NCBI GenBank assembly: GCA_036337295.1
Contig: JAYZEN010000007.1
Span: forward strand, 186,001-250,000
DNA length: 64,000 nt
Origin: Ketobacter sp036337295
GTDB lineage: Bacteria > Pseudomonadota > Gammaproteobacteria > Pseudomonadales > Ketobacteraceae
Reading direction: 5' to 3'
The notes under the pieces are model-generated. The model did not search any database. It was not told where the DNA came from and saw nothing but the letters and a program-made list of their open reading frames with translations. Of the stretch, positions 9,207-17,110 are shown in pieces (within the stretch, counting starts at the first letter, position 1; each line of letters starts with the position of its first letter). Both the position numbers and the translations under genes were made by a program.

Positions 9207-9797
9207 TTGAGGTCGTACCTATACATACTGTTTGCCCTGCTGACCTTGATAGGATCGCCATGGTGTTCTGCAGAAGGGGCCATGGGCGAAAGCCGGCCAC
9301 CGGATCATGCCGAAGCCTCAGAGGCCAGCGCGGGACCGGGTGGCGTCAGTCAGCCGCCGGTGTCCTCCAAAATCGCCCGCCGGGAATTGCAAACGTTGCT
9401 GGATGAAGGGCTGCGTATGCTGGCGCCGGAATTGGTGGAGCAGGGCACCTTTTTTCCCTTCGTTGCCATGCTGGGACACGACAATGAAATCCGTCTGATC
9501 GGCACTCCGGTTTCATTGCGGGAAGGCAACCCTGAACGCGCGATGGAATCCCTGGTGACCAAGACCAGTCAGTTGGCCAGCGAGCGTCGTATACGGGCGG
9601 CGGGCTTCTTTATGGACTATCTGGCCACCCGCACCGATACTGAAACCTCGCAACCGGGTATACGGGTGGAGTTGAATCATATCCATCCCGATACCCTTTC
9701 GGTGTTCATTCCGTATATGATTACCTCCGACAAAAAGCTCCGGCTGTTGACGCCGCAATACAAGAAAGGAAAAAACGTTGTCTTTGCGAATCCCTGA
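9207..9797 (+). CDS. Exported protein of unknown function
   Basis: A 196-residue protein I do not recognise. The TTG start at 9207, with AAGAG about 10 nt upstream, gives a convincing signal peptide (hydrophobic LYILFALLTLIG, then WCSAEG near residue 22). The mature part starts with a low-complexity Ser/Ala/Pro stretch, then a mixed alpha/beta domain from about residue 55 to the end with no cysteines. It lies 24 nt before the esterase gene and probably shares its transcript, so it may act with the esterase/dehydrogenase pair. No catalytic motif is evident. Low-complexity content aside, composition is like the neighbours. Confidence 0.6.
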   Translation: MRSYLYILFALLTLIGSPWCSAEGAMGESRPPDHAEASEASAGPGGVSQPPVSSKIARRELQTLLDEGLRMLAPELVEQGTFFPFVAMLGHDNEIRLIGTPVSLREGNPERAMESLVTKTSQLASERRIRAAGFFMDYLATRTDTETSQPGIRVELNHIHPDTLSVFIPYMITSDKKLRLLTPQYKKGKNVVFANP

Positions 9798-9821
9798 ACA
9801 TTCGCCACAACCTGTCTCGTC

Positions 9822-10661
9822 ATGATCAAACATTCCCTGGATCGGGTGCAAACCAGCTTGCGCAAAGGCCTGTTTACCGGCTTGCGCTGGGCAGGTCACC
9901 GCCCTGGCAAGGTCATTCAGGACCTGCATTACGGGCGGGATGCCGGGCAGTCCCTGGATATTTACCTGCCGCGGGAATCGCTTCGCGGTACCCAGATGGT
10001 GTTCCTGCACGGCGGTGGCTGGCACTCCGGCAACAAAGCGGAATATGCCTATCTGGGCTCCGCCATGGCGGCCTACGGCATTACCTGCGCGGTAGTGGGC
10101 TACCGCCTGTACCCGACGGTGCGCTATCCAGTATTCATAGAGGATGTAGCCCATGCCATTGCCTGGTTGCGACGGGAGGGACCCCGCTATGGATTTGGTG
10201 CGGCACCGCTTTACCTGATGGGGCATTCTGCCGGCGCTCATATTGCCTGCATGGTGGCCTTGGACGAACGTTACCGGGCCCTGGCCGGGCTGACGGAGTC
10301 TGATATCGGCGGGGTCATCGGTTTATCCGGCGTGTACCGTTTCCGGCCCGAGGTTTCCCCGGTGTATTCCGACATATTTGCCCCGGCGGAACCGGGCTTC
10401 GAGTCCGTCAAACCCATCAACTACGTGGGTGAAGGCAAGGTGCCGATCCTCATGCTGCACGGTGATCGTGACAAGGTGATTGGCCCTCGCAATGCCCAGC
10501 AGATGCTGCAGGCGGCGCAGGCGGTTGGGCAGCCGGTACAACTGCACCTGCAAGCGGGTTATGGCCATGTGCGGCCGATCTTTGATTTTCTGCCCTTTAT
10601 GCCCAATCACCAGCGCACCATGTCCCTGTTGCTCTCGTTCATGGCGGGAACCTCGCAATGA
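9822..10661 (+). CDS. Alpha/beta hydrolase, esterase/lipase of the HSL-like type
   Basis: A 279-residue alpha/beta hydrolase. The oxyanion-hole motif HGGGW lies at 63-67 and the nucleophile elbow GHSAG at 134-138 (Ser136). The likely acid is Asp in HGDRDKVI and the base is His in GYGHVRPI. This arrangement fits carboxylesterases of the hormone-sensitive lipase or feruloyl-esterase-like group acting on short esters. No signal peptide is present, so it should be cytoplasmic. It overlaps the next gene by 4 nt (ATGA at 10658-10661), indicating coupled translation with a short-chain dehydrogenase. The substrate cannot be read from sequence. Its ribosome binding site is weak. Confidence 0.8.
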   Translation: MIKHSLDRVQTSLRKGLFTGLRWAGHRPGKVIQDLHYGRDAGQSLDIYLPRESLRGTQMVFLHGGGWHSGNKAEYAYLGSAMAAYGITCAVVGYRLYPTVRYPVFIEDVAHAIAWLRREGPRYGFGAAPLYLMGHSAGAHIACMVALDERYRALAGLTESDIGGVIGLSGVYRFRPEVSPVYSDIFAPAEPGFESVKPINYVGEGKVPILMLHGDRDKVIGPRNAQQMLQAAQAVGQPVQLHLQAGYGHVRPIFDFLPFMPNHQRTMSLLLSFMAGTSQ

Positions 10662-11656
10662 AAATTCTGATCACCGGGGGCACCGGTTTTATCGGCAGCC
10701 ATTATGTGCGCTACCTGAGCGAGACCCGGCCGGACGTGAAAGTATTTTTCAGCGGTCGCAACCTGGAGTTGGGCAATCAACTGGCAGCCGCCACCGGCGC
10801 CCATTACTACCGCGGAGATTTGCAGGACGTGCCCCTGGTCAAGCTCATCTGCAAGGATGTGGATGTGGTGGTGCATTGCGCCGGTCGCTCCGGTGTGTGG
10901 GGGGAGTATGTGGATTACTACCATGCCAATGTCCAGTCCACCGAACATGTCCTGGCGGCCGCGATGGATGCCGGGGTGCAGCGGTTTGTGAATCTGGGCT
11001 CGCCCAGTGTCTACTTCGATTTCAATGACCACCTTAACGTGACAGAAGATTTTCTGCCGCCGCGATTTGCCGATCATTACGCCCGCACCAAATACCAGGC
11101 GGAAACCCGGGTCATGCGCGCTCACAGCGAACAGATGAAAACCCTGTCGCTGCGGCCCCGTTTTGTGGTGGGGCCCGGCGATCACAGCATTCTGCCCAGG
11201 CTGATCCGCAGCCATCAGGCCGGACGCCTGACCCAGGTGGGGGAGGGCCGCAACATCATCAGTATGACCAGTATCGGCAATCTGATGTTGGGGTTGGATT
11301 GCGCCGTGTTCGGCCCCGATGATGTCTGTGGTGATGTCTATAACCTGAGCGACCCCCAGGCGGTGAACTTTTGGGATCTGGTGAACCAGCTGATGCCGCA
11401 GGTGGGCTTGCCCACGGTCACCCGCAAGGTAACCTATGGCGTGGCGTTTACCCTGGCGTCCGCGGTGGAGGCGTTCTACCGGTTGCGGCGCTCGGAGCAG
11501 GAGCCCGACCTGATGCGCCACAAGGTCGCCGTCATGGGCAATTCCTTCACCCTGAACATCGAGCGTGCCCGCCGCAAGCTGGACTATGAGCCCCAAACCG
11601 ACATCCGTGAAACCCTGGCGGCGTTTGCCCAGTGGTGGAATAGCCGATCAGCCTAG
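10658..11656 (+). CDS. NAD(P)-dependent extended short-chain dehydrogenase (3-beta-HSD/epimerase-like)
   Basis: A 332-residue extended short-chain dehydrogenase. The Rossmann motif TGGTGFIGSH is at residues 6-15 and the catalytic pair is Tyr141 and Lys145 in YARTK, with Ser115 or Ser117 as the likely third residue. The best family match by eye is 3-beta-hydroxysteroid dehydrogenase/isomerase or OleD-like reductases, which act on sterol or beta-hydroxy lipid substrates. It is translationally coupled to the esterase upstream, so ester cleavage followed by hydroxyl oxidation or keto reduction is a reasonable but unproven pathway. An NDP-sugar epimerase is less likely since no sugar genes are nearby. 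Confidence 0.78.
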   Translation: MKILITGGTGFIGSHYVRYLSETRPDVKVFFSGRNLELGNQLAAATGAHYYRGDLQDVPLVKLICKDVDVVVHCAGRSGVWGEYVDYYHANVQSTEHVLAAAMDAGVQRFVNLGSPSVYFDFNDHLNVTEDFLPPRFADHYARTKYQAETRVMRAHSEQMKTLSLRPRFVVGPGDHSILPRLIRSHQAGRLTQVGEGRNIISMTSIGNLMLGLDCAVFGPDDVCGDVYNLSDPQAVNFWDLVNQLMPQVGLPTVTRKVTYGVAFTLASAVEAFYRLRRSEQEPDLMRHKVAVMGNSFTLNIERARRKLDYEPQTDIRETLAAFAQWWNSRSA

Positions 11657-11664
11657 GAGAGAGA

Positions 11665-11689
11665 GCGGATATATCTGTATAATGTCCGC
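11665..11689. promoter_or_regulatory. Candidate promoter with inverted repeat around its -10
   Basis: TATAAT at 11678-11683 is a perfect -10 hexamer without an obvious -35 at the right distance. It sits inside an inverted repeat with arms GCGGA and TCCGC separated by 15 nt, which could be an operator. It lies 30-55 nt upstream of the coiled-coil protein gene and likely drives it. Confidence 0.35.
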
Positions 11690-11718
11690 CATGTTCAAGA
11701 CCACTGGATATCCAAGAC

Positions 11719-12498
11719 ATGACGAATGATCCGCTCGGCGACCTCAGTATGAAGCCTGCCCGCGATGAGTTGGCACAACGGCAGAGCACTCGGGGCAAAC
11801 CCGCCAAGGCCAATTCCCCAAAACCTTCCCGCCCGGCAACCGGCGCCTCGTCTTCCAGTCAGGCAGGGTTATGGTCTGTTGTAATTGTGTTGATCGTGTT
11901 CAGCGCCGGGGGCGGTTGGTTCCTGTGGGATAAAATCGAGCGCCTGCAAAGCAGCCTGAAAGCGTCTACCGCAAACCTGGCAACCGCGGAGCAGGTGTTA
12001 TCCCAGCTGCAGTCAAACCTGGAAAACCGGGATAACACCCTCAGCAAGTCCGGCGACCAGATGGTGGCCGACATCAAATTGCTGGACAGCGAAGTGCGTA
12101 AGCTGTGGGATCTGTCCAACAAAAAGAACCGCCCCGAAATTGAAGGCTTGGTCAAGGATGTGAAGGCGTTGCAGGGCGGGTTGAAATCCAGCAGCAGTTC
12201 CATTGGCAGTCTCAGCAAAAAGGTCAGTGCTTCTGAGGAACAACACGCAGCGTTGAAAAAGCAACTGGGTGAAATAAAGGAAAGCAGTACAACCCTGGCC
12301 AAGACTTCGGAGACGTTGAAAAAAGACCTGCAACAGATGAAATCCATCCTGGGCAATGCCGCGGATTTTGATGATCGGATCACCAGCCTGGAAGTGGCCA
12401 TCAAAGCCATCGATGCCCATCGCAGCCAGCTCAATGGGCGTCTGGAAAAGCTGGACAAGGAAGTGGGTGCATTGATGAGCGGTGCTTCCGGCACCTGA
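11719..12498 (+). CDS. Membrane-anchored coiled-coil protein of unknown function
   Basis: A 259-residue protein not assignable to a named family. Residues 1-50 form a basic, Ser/Pro-rich cytoplasmic tail; one transmembrane helix spans about 51-70; the rest, about 71-255, is predicted long alpha helix with coiled-coil heptads and many Lys, Glu, Ser and Leu residues. The topology suggests a single-pass inner-membrane protein with a periplasmic coiled coil. It follows the dehydrogenase by about 60 nt but has its own -10-like TATAAT, so it may be transcribed separately. A scaffold or ATPase-tether role would be a guess; no enzymatic motif is visible. Confidence 0.65.
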   Translation: MTNDPLGDLSMKPARDELAQRQSTRGKPAKANSPKPSRPATGASSSSQAGLWSVVIVLIVFSAGGGWFLWDKIERLQSSLKASTANLATAEQVLSQLQSNLENRDNTLSKSGDQMVADIKLLDSEVRKLWDLSNKKNRPEIEGLVKDVKALQGGLKSSSSSIGSLSKKVSASEEQHAALKKQLGEIKESSTTLAKTSETLKKDLQQMKSILGNAADFDDRITSLEVAIKAIDAHRSQLNGRLEKLDKEVGALMSGASGT

Positions 12499-12619
12499 GT
12501 GCCTGAACTGTGATCAGTTTCTCAGATGTCAGGGGTTCCTAACTCGGTTAATCTACCCAAAGGTCCATTACTGTCTATAGTGAAGGTAATCCTTTCGTTC
12601 CGCCGGGAGCCCTAAATCC

Positions 12620-13762
12620 ATGTCCGAAGCCGTCGAAAATCAGATGGATGCCGATTCCGAGAGCCAAACCCGAATCCTGCTCATCGATGATTCCAAGGTG
12701 ATGAGAAAGTCCGCCGTCAAGATGCTGGGGGCGGACTTCGATGTGGTAGTGGCTGAGGATGGTCAACAGGGCCTGGATATGATTCACGACGATTCCAGCA
12801 TCCAGGTGGTGTTCACCGACCTCAACATGCCGAAGATGAACGGCTACCAGTTGCTGGAAGCCATCCGTACCTCCCAGGATGAAGGTATTCGTAACCTGCC
12901 GGTGATCGTGGTCACCGGCGCCGAGAACGATGACGAAGCCAAGGAGCAGGCCCTGCAGCAGGGCGCGACGGATTTCATCACCAAGCCGTTCAACTCCACC
13001 GACCTGAAAGCCCGGGCCCATGCCCATGCCACCTACCAGCGCAACACCCGAACGTTGCAGGAAGTGGCCAGCGTGGACACCCTGACCGGCCTCAGCAACG
13101 AACGCAGCTTCAAGGAACACTTGGAAAAAGACCTGTCCTTTGTGGCCCGCCATAATCACGATATCGCCGTGATGCTGGTGGAAGTGGATCGCTTCAACGA
13201 CCTGTTCCTTAAAATCGGCCGCAAGGGCGCCGACAGCCTGGTTCAACAGATTTCCAAAGTGCTGCTAAAAAATGTGCGCAAGGAAGACGGGGTTGGCCGT
13301 ATTGGCCTGTCGCGCTTTGCCATTTCCCTGCCCACTGCCGGTCCGGATGGTGCATCCCGTCTGGCGGAAAGAATCTGCCAGACCATCGCTGGCTTCAAAG
13401 CCAAATTGCGTGGCGAGGTACTGGAAATCAGCGTGTCCATCGGTCTCTATGTGCCCGGTGACAAGGGCTCCGACCTTTACGCCCAGTGCATGGCGAAAAC
13501 CGAGCAGGCGTTGCAGCAGGCGGCCTCTGCGGGCGGTAACCGGGTGCACGCCTTGATCGAGTCCGCTGACCGGGTCAAGGACAGCGGGCTGCAGGATGTC
13601 ACTGACTTCTCCCTTGATGGCCTTTTGGCTACCCTCACAACGGAGGGCGCGGAGGCGATCGAAGATCAAATCCCCCTGGCCATGCAGCGTTTACTGCCCT
13701 TGTGGCAAGCCCTCTCAGTGGAGCAGCGAGCGGCTCTCCTGTCGCAGATCGAGAGCGCGTAA
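12620..13762 (+). CDS. Response regulator with receiver domain and degenerate GGDEF domain
   Basis: A 380-residue soluble regulator. The receiver domain (about 18-135) is complete: acidic pair Asp23-Asp24, phospho-acceptor Asp67 in FTDLNMP, Thr99 and Lys122 in TKPF. A GGDEF-fold domain follows (about 150-310, with DTLTGLSN), but the signature is GLSRF at 229-233 in place of GG[DE]EF, so diguanylate cyclase activity is unlikely. The C-terminal 65 residues match nothing I know. It probably receives a phosphate from an unlinked kinase and signals by protein contact or ligand binding. No histidine kinase is adjacent. Confidence 0.85.
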   Translation: MSEAVENQMDADSESQTRILLIDDSKVMRKSAVKMLGADFDVVVAEDGQQGLDMIHDDSSIQVVFTDLNMPKMNGYQLLEAIRTSQDEGIRNLPVIVVTGAENDDEAKEQALQQGATDFITKPFNSTDLKARAHAHATYQRNTRTLQEVASVDTLTGLSNERSFKEHLEKDLSFVARHNHDIAVMLVEVDRFNDLFLKIGRKGADSLVQQISKVLLKNVRKEDGVGRIGLSRFAISLPTAGPDGASRLAERICQTIAGFKAKLRGEVLEISVSIGLYVPGDKGSDLYAQCMAKTEQALQQAASAGGNRVHALIESADRVKDSGLQDVTDFSLDGLLATLTTEGAEAIEDQIPLAMQRLLPLWQALSVEQRAALLSQIESA

Positions 13763-13802
13763 ACGGTCCAGACACCCATCTGTTGGTGCTCCGCAAAAGC
13801 GT

Positions 13803-13830
13803 TTCACATCGCTGGAAAACTTGCTAGAAT
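13803..13830 (+). promoter_or_regulatory. Promoter of tRNA-Leu
   Basis: TTCACA at 13803-13808 (5 of 6 matches to the -35) and TAGAAT at 13825-13830 (-10) are separated by 16 bp. The predicted transcript start lies a few bases before the mature tRNA 5' end at 13850. Confidence 0.6.
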
Positions 13831-13849
13831 GCGCGCCTCTCAACATCAT

Positions 13850-13934
<85 letters not shown>

Positions 13935-14056
13935 TCTGTTCCTCCTGTTTTCCCTGTCGTCTCCATTGACTGGCGAGCCCGCTGCCCGCTCACCAAGGTC
14001 ACTGACTGCGTCATCCCATGCAGTACACTGCGCTCCTGAATCCAGGAGAGTCATCC

Positions 14057-15151
14057 ATGTTAAGACGTATTCAGCCGAAACGAGTCAAGCACCTCATTGC
14101 CAACGTGGGCGAGCGGGTCCTGCGCCCCCATACCCTGATTACTGCGGGGAAAACCCCCTATGATGTGGTGGCGGACAACGGGCTGGTGCGTCTGCGGCAC
14201 TATCGACGCAGTGGAGAGCCGGCAGCCAGGTACCCTGTTCCCCTGGTGATCGTGCCGCCCCTGGCGGTCAACATGCTGATTTACGATTGGTTTCCAGAGC
14301 GCAGTTTTGTGCGGTATTTCCTGGAACAGGGCTTCGATGTTTATCTGATTGACTGGGGCAGCCCCGATCGCCGCCACGCCCGTTATACCCTGGCTACCTA
14401 CGTTACCAAACTGTTGCCGGAATGCCTGCAGCAGGTTCGCCAACACAGCGGTCAGCGCGCGCTGTCGCTGCATGGCTGGAGCATGGGGGGTGGATTTGCC
14501 CTCTGTTACCAGGCGTTCAGTGGGGATACGGACATTCGCAACATTGTGACCGTGGGCACGGCGCTGGATGGTCACGCCAACGGTCAGATCGGGCGCCAGT
14601 ATGCCGCCCTGAACGGGGCGTTGAAGGCTGTGGGGGTGAATTTTCGCCGCCTGCCGTCCAGTGCCACCTATGCACCGGCCTGGGTCAACGCCATCGGCTT
14701 CAAGTTGTCCGACCCCATCAGCAGCGTGCAGGGTTACGTGGACCTGATCCGCAACCTGGATGATCGGGAGTTTGTCATCCAGCACGCCAACCAGAGCGCC
14801 TTCATGGATAACCTGGAAGCCTATCCGGGTGGGGTGATCCGGGACTGGATGTACAGCATCTGGCTGGAAAACGAGGCCGCTCGGGGCTATGTCAGCCTCG
14901 GCCACCGGCGAGCCTACCTCAAGGAGGTGTCCGCCAACCTGCTGGCCCTGGCGGGCACCAGTGACAAACTGGCCAATGAACACTGTTGCCGGCCCATCAT
15001 GGAGCTGGTGGGGAGTGCGGACAAAACCTTCCTGCGCTGTCCCGGCGGGCACACCGGCATTTTGAGCGGCAGCCGTGCCCCTGAGCTGGCCTGGCCGCAA
15101 ACTGCACAATGGTTGGCCGCCCGAAGTTGTGTAATCGACGACCATCAATAA
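14057..15151 (+). CDS. PhaC-like alpha/beta hydrolase with serine nucleophile
   Basis: A 364-residue protein of the polyhydroxyalkanoate synthase-like alpha/beta hydrolase group, seen in IVPPLAVNMLIYDWFPE and the YLIDWGSPD segment. The nucleophile elbow is HGWSMGG with Ser142, whereas true PhaC enzymes have Cys there; the base is likely His332 in GGHTGIL. It is shorter than PhaC (about 560) and lacks the N-terminal domain. It may be a depolymerase, thioesterase or acyltransferase on hydroxyacyl substrates rather than a polymerase. The ATG at 14057, with AGGAGAG upstream, is preferred over an in-frame ATG 39 nt earlier. No phasin or phaC gene is adjacent. Confidence 0.75.
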   Translation: MLRRIQPKRVKHLIANVGERVLRPHTLITAGKTPYDVVADNGLVRLRHYRRSGEPAARYPVPLVIVPPLAVNMLIYDWFPERSFVRYFLEQGFDVYLIDWGSPDRRHARYTLATYVTKLLPECLQQVRQHSGQRALSLHGWSMGGGFALCYQAFSGDTDIRNIVTVGTALDGHANGQIGRQYAALNGALKAVGVNFRRLPSSATYAPAWVNAIGFKLSDPISSVQGYVDLIRNLDDREFVIQHANQSAFMDNLEAYPGGVIRDWMYSIWLENEAARGYVSLGHRRAYLKEVSANLLALAGTSDKLANEHCCRPIMELVGSADKTFLRCPGGHTGILSGSRAPELAWPQTAQWLAARSCVIDDHQ

Positions 15152-15160
15152 CACTAAATA

Positions 15161-15230
15161 ATGTTACATTAATTCTGTTAAAATCCCTGTACCTCGATTC
15201 TGTTTTATATTACATTGATTGGTGTAACAT
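15161..15230. promoter_or_regulatory. Repeated ATRTTACA sites upstream of the metal-dependent hydrolase gene
   Basis: ATATTACA at 15207-15214 and TGTAACAT at 15223-15230 form a near-perfect inverted repeat (7 of 8) with an 8-nt spacer. The same half site, ATGTTACA, followed by TTAATT, occurs at 15161-15168, 46 bp upstream. The block is AT-rich in a GC-rich context. This looks like a double operator for the gene starting at 15256; the binding protein is unknown. Confidence 0.45.
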
Positions 15231-15255
15231 AAAACAATGAAACAGAGGGAAACCT

Positions 15256-16134
15256 ATGACAGCTGCGATTCTTCCTGTACGCCGCAACCTTCAGTTCTTT
15301 TTGCCCAAAGATCGAATCAACGACTGGAACGGTGGCGGTGCCCACTGGACCCAGTTCATGAACACCCTCTCTCTATTTTTCCCGGCCGGTGAGCGCTTTT
15401 TCATCCAGAGCGTGCGTAATTACCGCAATGATGTGAAGGATGCGGAGCTGAAGAAAGCCGTTTCTGCTTTCATCGGTCAGGAGGCCTTCCACACCCGCGA
15501 GCACGAGGAATACAATGAAGCCATGGTCGAGGCGGGTATTCCGCTGCAGGAAATGGAAGCCAGCGTGCAGAAACTGCTGGATTTTCTGCATGAGCGCGCC
15601 CCGCGTCCTATCCAGTTGGCGGTCACGGTTGCCCTGGAGCACCTTACGGCGATGCTGGCCAACATCGTAATGGAAGACGATCGGTTTATTAAAAACTCCG
15701 ATCCCCATTATGAAGCCCTGTGGAAGTGGCACGCCATGGAAGAGACTGAGCACAAAGGCGTCTGTTACGATGTCTACGAAGAGGTGATCGGCAAAGGTCC
15801 GGCAGCGTATGCCCTGCGTTCAGTGGTGTTTGTGGCCGCCAACGTGATTTTCTGGAGCCTGTTCTATCGCTATTACTACCGGGTGGTGAAGAGCCGTGGC
15901 GAGCACAAGAACCTGTCCGGCTGGATGAAATCCTTCCGTTACCAGTTCGGCAAGCGTGGCGTGTTTCCGTCCCTGATCGGTGAGTGGCTGAGCTTCTTCA
16001 AGCCGGGCTTTCATCCCTGGGATATCGACAACAGCCACCTGCTGGATGAAGCTGAAGACCTGATGCGACTGGTGGATGGCTTTGCAGAACAAGCCAACCT
16101 GGTGCCCAACAAAGGCAGTGCGGCGGCAGCCTGA
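15256..16134 (+). CDS. Metal-dependent hydrolase (PF10118-like, ferritin-like helical protein)
   Basis: A 292-residue helical protein resembling the bacterial metal-dependent hydrolase family PF10118. Candidate metal ligands are Glu47 in GERFF, Glu76, His79 and His83 in the QEAFHTREHEE segment, Glu129, and His159, Glu162, Glu163 and His166 in WHAMEETEHKG. The pattern resembles a di-iron four-helix site. A hydrophobic segment near 190-210 suggests membrane association. Its biochemical role is not established. It has AGAGGG before the ATG, a possible operator upstream, and is followed by a bidirectional terminator shared with a convergent MerR gene. Confidence 0.8.
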   Translation: MTAAILPVRRNLQFFLPKDRINDWNGGGAHWTQFMNTLSLFFPAGERFFIQSVRNYRNDVKDAELKKAVSAFIGQEAFHTREHEEYNEAMVEAGIPLQEMEASVQKLLDFLHERAPRPIQLAVTVALEHLTAMLANIVMEDDRFIKNSDPHYEALWKWHAMEETEHKGVCYDVYEEVIGKGPAAYALRSVVFVAANVIFWSLFYRYYYRVVKSRGEHKNLSGWMKSFRYQFGKRGVFPSLIGEWLSFFKPGFHPWDIDNSHLLDEAEDLMRLVDGFAEQANLVPNKGSAAAA

Positions 16135-16171
16135 TCCCGGTTTCAACACCGGTTTCGATGTCCATTAATAG

Positions 16172-16205
16172 AAACCCTCCCAGGCAACGCCGGGAGGGTT
16201 TTTAT
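16172..16205. terminator. Bidirectional intrinsic terminator
   Basis: Stem AAACCCTCCC/GGGAGGGTTT with a 10-nt loop and T-runs on the plus side. It ends the metal-dependent hydrolase gene and overlaps the 3' end (stop at 16202) of the convergent MerR-family gene, with A residues at 16172-16174 giving a short U tail for that strand. Confidence 0.8.
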
Positions 16206-17047
16206 TTGCCGTCCTTTTCCCGGGCGATGCGTTCGATGATTTTTTCCAATCGGTCCGACAGCAGGCGGCTGGCAGCGTTCTCCATGGCGCGGGCCAGTTC
16301 CGCATGGACCGCCATTTCCGCCAGGGGGCGCAGCCGCCACACCAGATCCGCCAGTTTGGGGAATTCCTCCTTGGGTGGCAGGTCCTCGGTCTCGTAGTTC
16401 GACAGCACATGGTCGCCCACCAGGCGGACCAGTTCGTTCGCCACCCGTTCCACGTTGCCCCGCAGCATGCGCACGATGTCCAGCAGCTCTTCCAGGGGAA
16501 TTCCGGTGGCGACCAGCTCTGCACCGGCCCGCAGCGTCCGCATGCTGCGAACCCGCACCATGGTGCCCTCCGGCCGCATCAGATCCAGGTCAGCGGCCCG
16601 GGCCAGCGCTTCCGGTGTCAGGTAGGCCCCAAACATTTTGATCAGCTCCGTCATGGGCACCAGCTGCTGCTCCTCGTCGGTCCAGGGGCTGGTCATGGCC
16701 GATTCCAGGCCCATCAAATGGCGCAGGTCGATGCCGTTTTCCAGGGCATCGATCAGGTCTTTGATGCTGTTGAGGGAGTAGCCCCGGTCTAAAAGGCCGG
16801 CGATGACCCGCAGACGGGCCAGGTGGCTGGTAAAGTAGTAGCCCTTGCGGCCCCGCAGCTCCGGTGGTGGCAGCAATCCCCGATCCTGATAGGCGCGGAT
16901 ATTTCGCACCGTGGTATCGGAGGCCCGGGCCAGTTCGTCAATGGTAAATTCCTTGTCCTGGGGCAGCTCGGTGGTTTTTTTGGCCGGAGCTGCCAGTCCG
17001 GGAAGGTGCTGTGCAATGTAGTTGAGTGTCTTGTGTGGCAGTTTCAT
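16202..17047 (-). CDS. MerR-family transcriptional regulator
   Basis: A 281-residue regulator. A MerR-type winged helix-turn-helix lies at about 34-105: FTIDELARASDTTVRNIRAYQDRG, here split by residues 34-57, then a GRKGYYF wing and SLNSIKDLI. An N-terminal extension of about 33 residues and a long helical C-terminal part are unusual for metal-sensing MerR proteins; no Cys cluster is present, so a metal sensor is unlikely. The ATG at 17047, with an AGGAC box, is preferred over an in-frame TTG nine codons earlier. It converges on the metal-dependent hydrolase gene and could control it or the lipid genes nearby, but no site was proven. Confidence 0.82.
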   Translation of the reverse strand: MKLPHKTLNYIAQHLPGLAAPAKKTTELPQDKEFTIDELARASDTTVRNIRAYQDRGLLPPPELRGRKGYYFTSHLARLRVIAGLLDRGYSLNSIKDLIDALENGIDLRHLMGLESAMTSPWTDEEQQLVPMTELIKMFGAYLTPEALARAADLDLMRPEGTMVRVRSMRTLRAGAELVATGIPLEELLDIVRMLRGNVERVANELVRLVGDHVLSNYETEDLPPKEEFPKLADLVWRLRPLAEMAVHAELARAMENAASRLLSDRLEKIIERIAREKDGK

Positions 17048-17110
17048 TCTTGTCCTGGTGCCAACCTGTATCAAATCAGTCCGGGATTATGCCACAGATC
17101 TGCACTGGCT

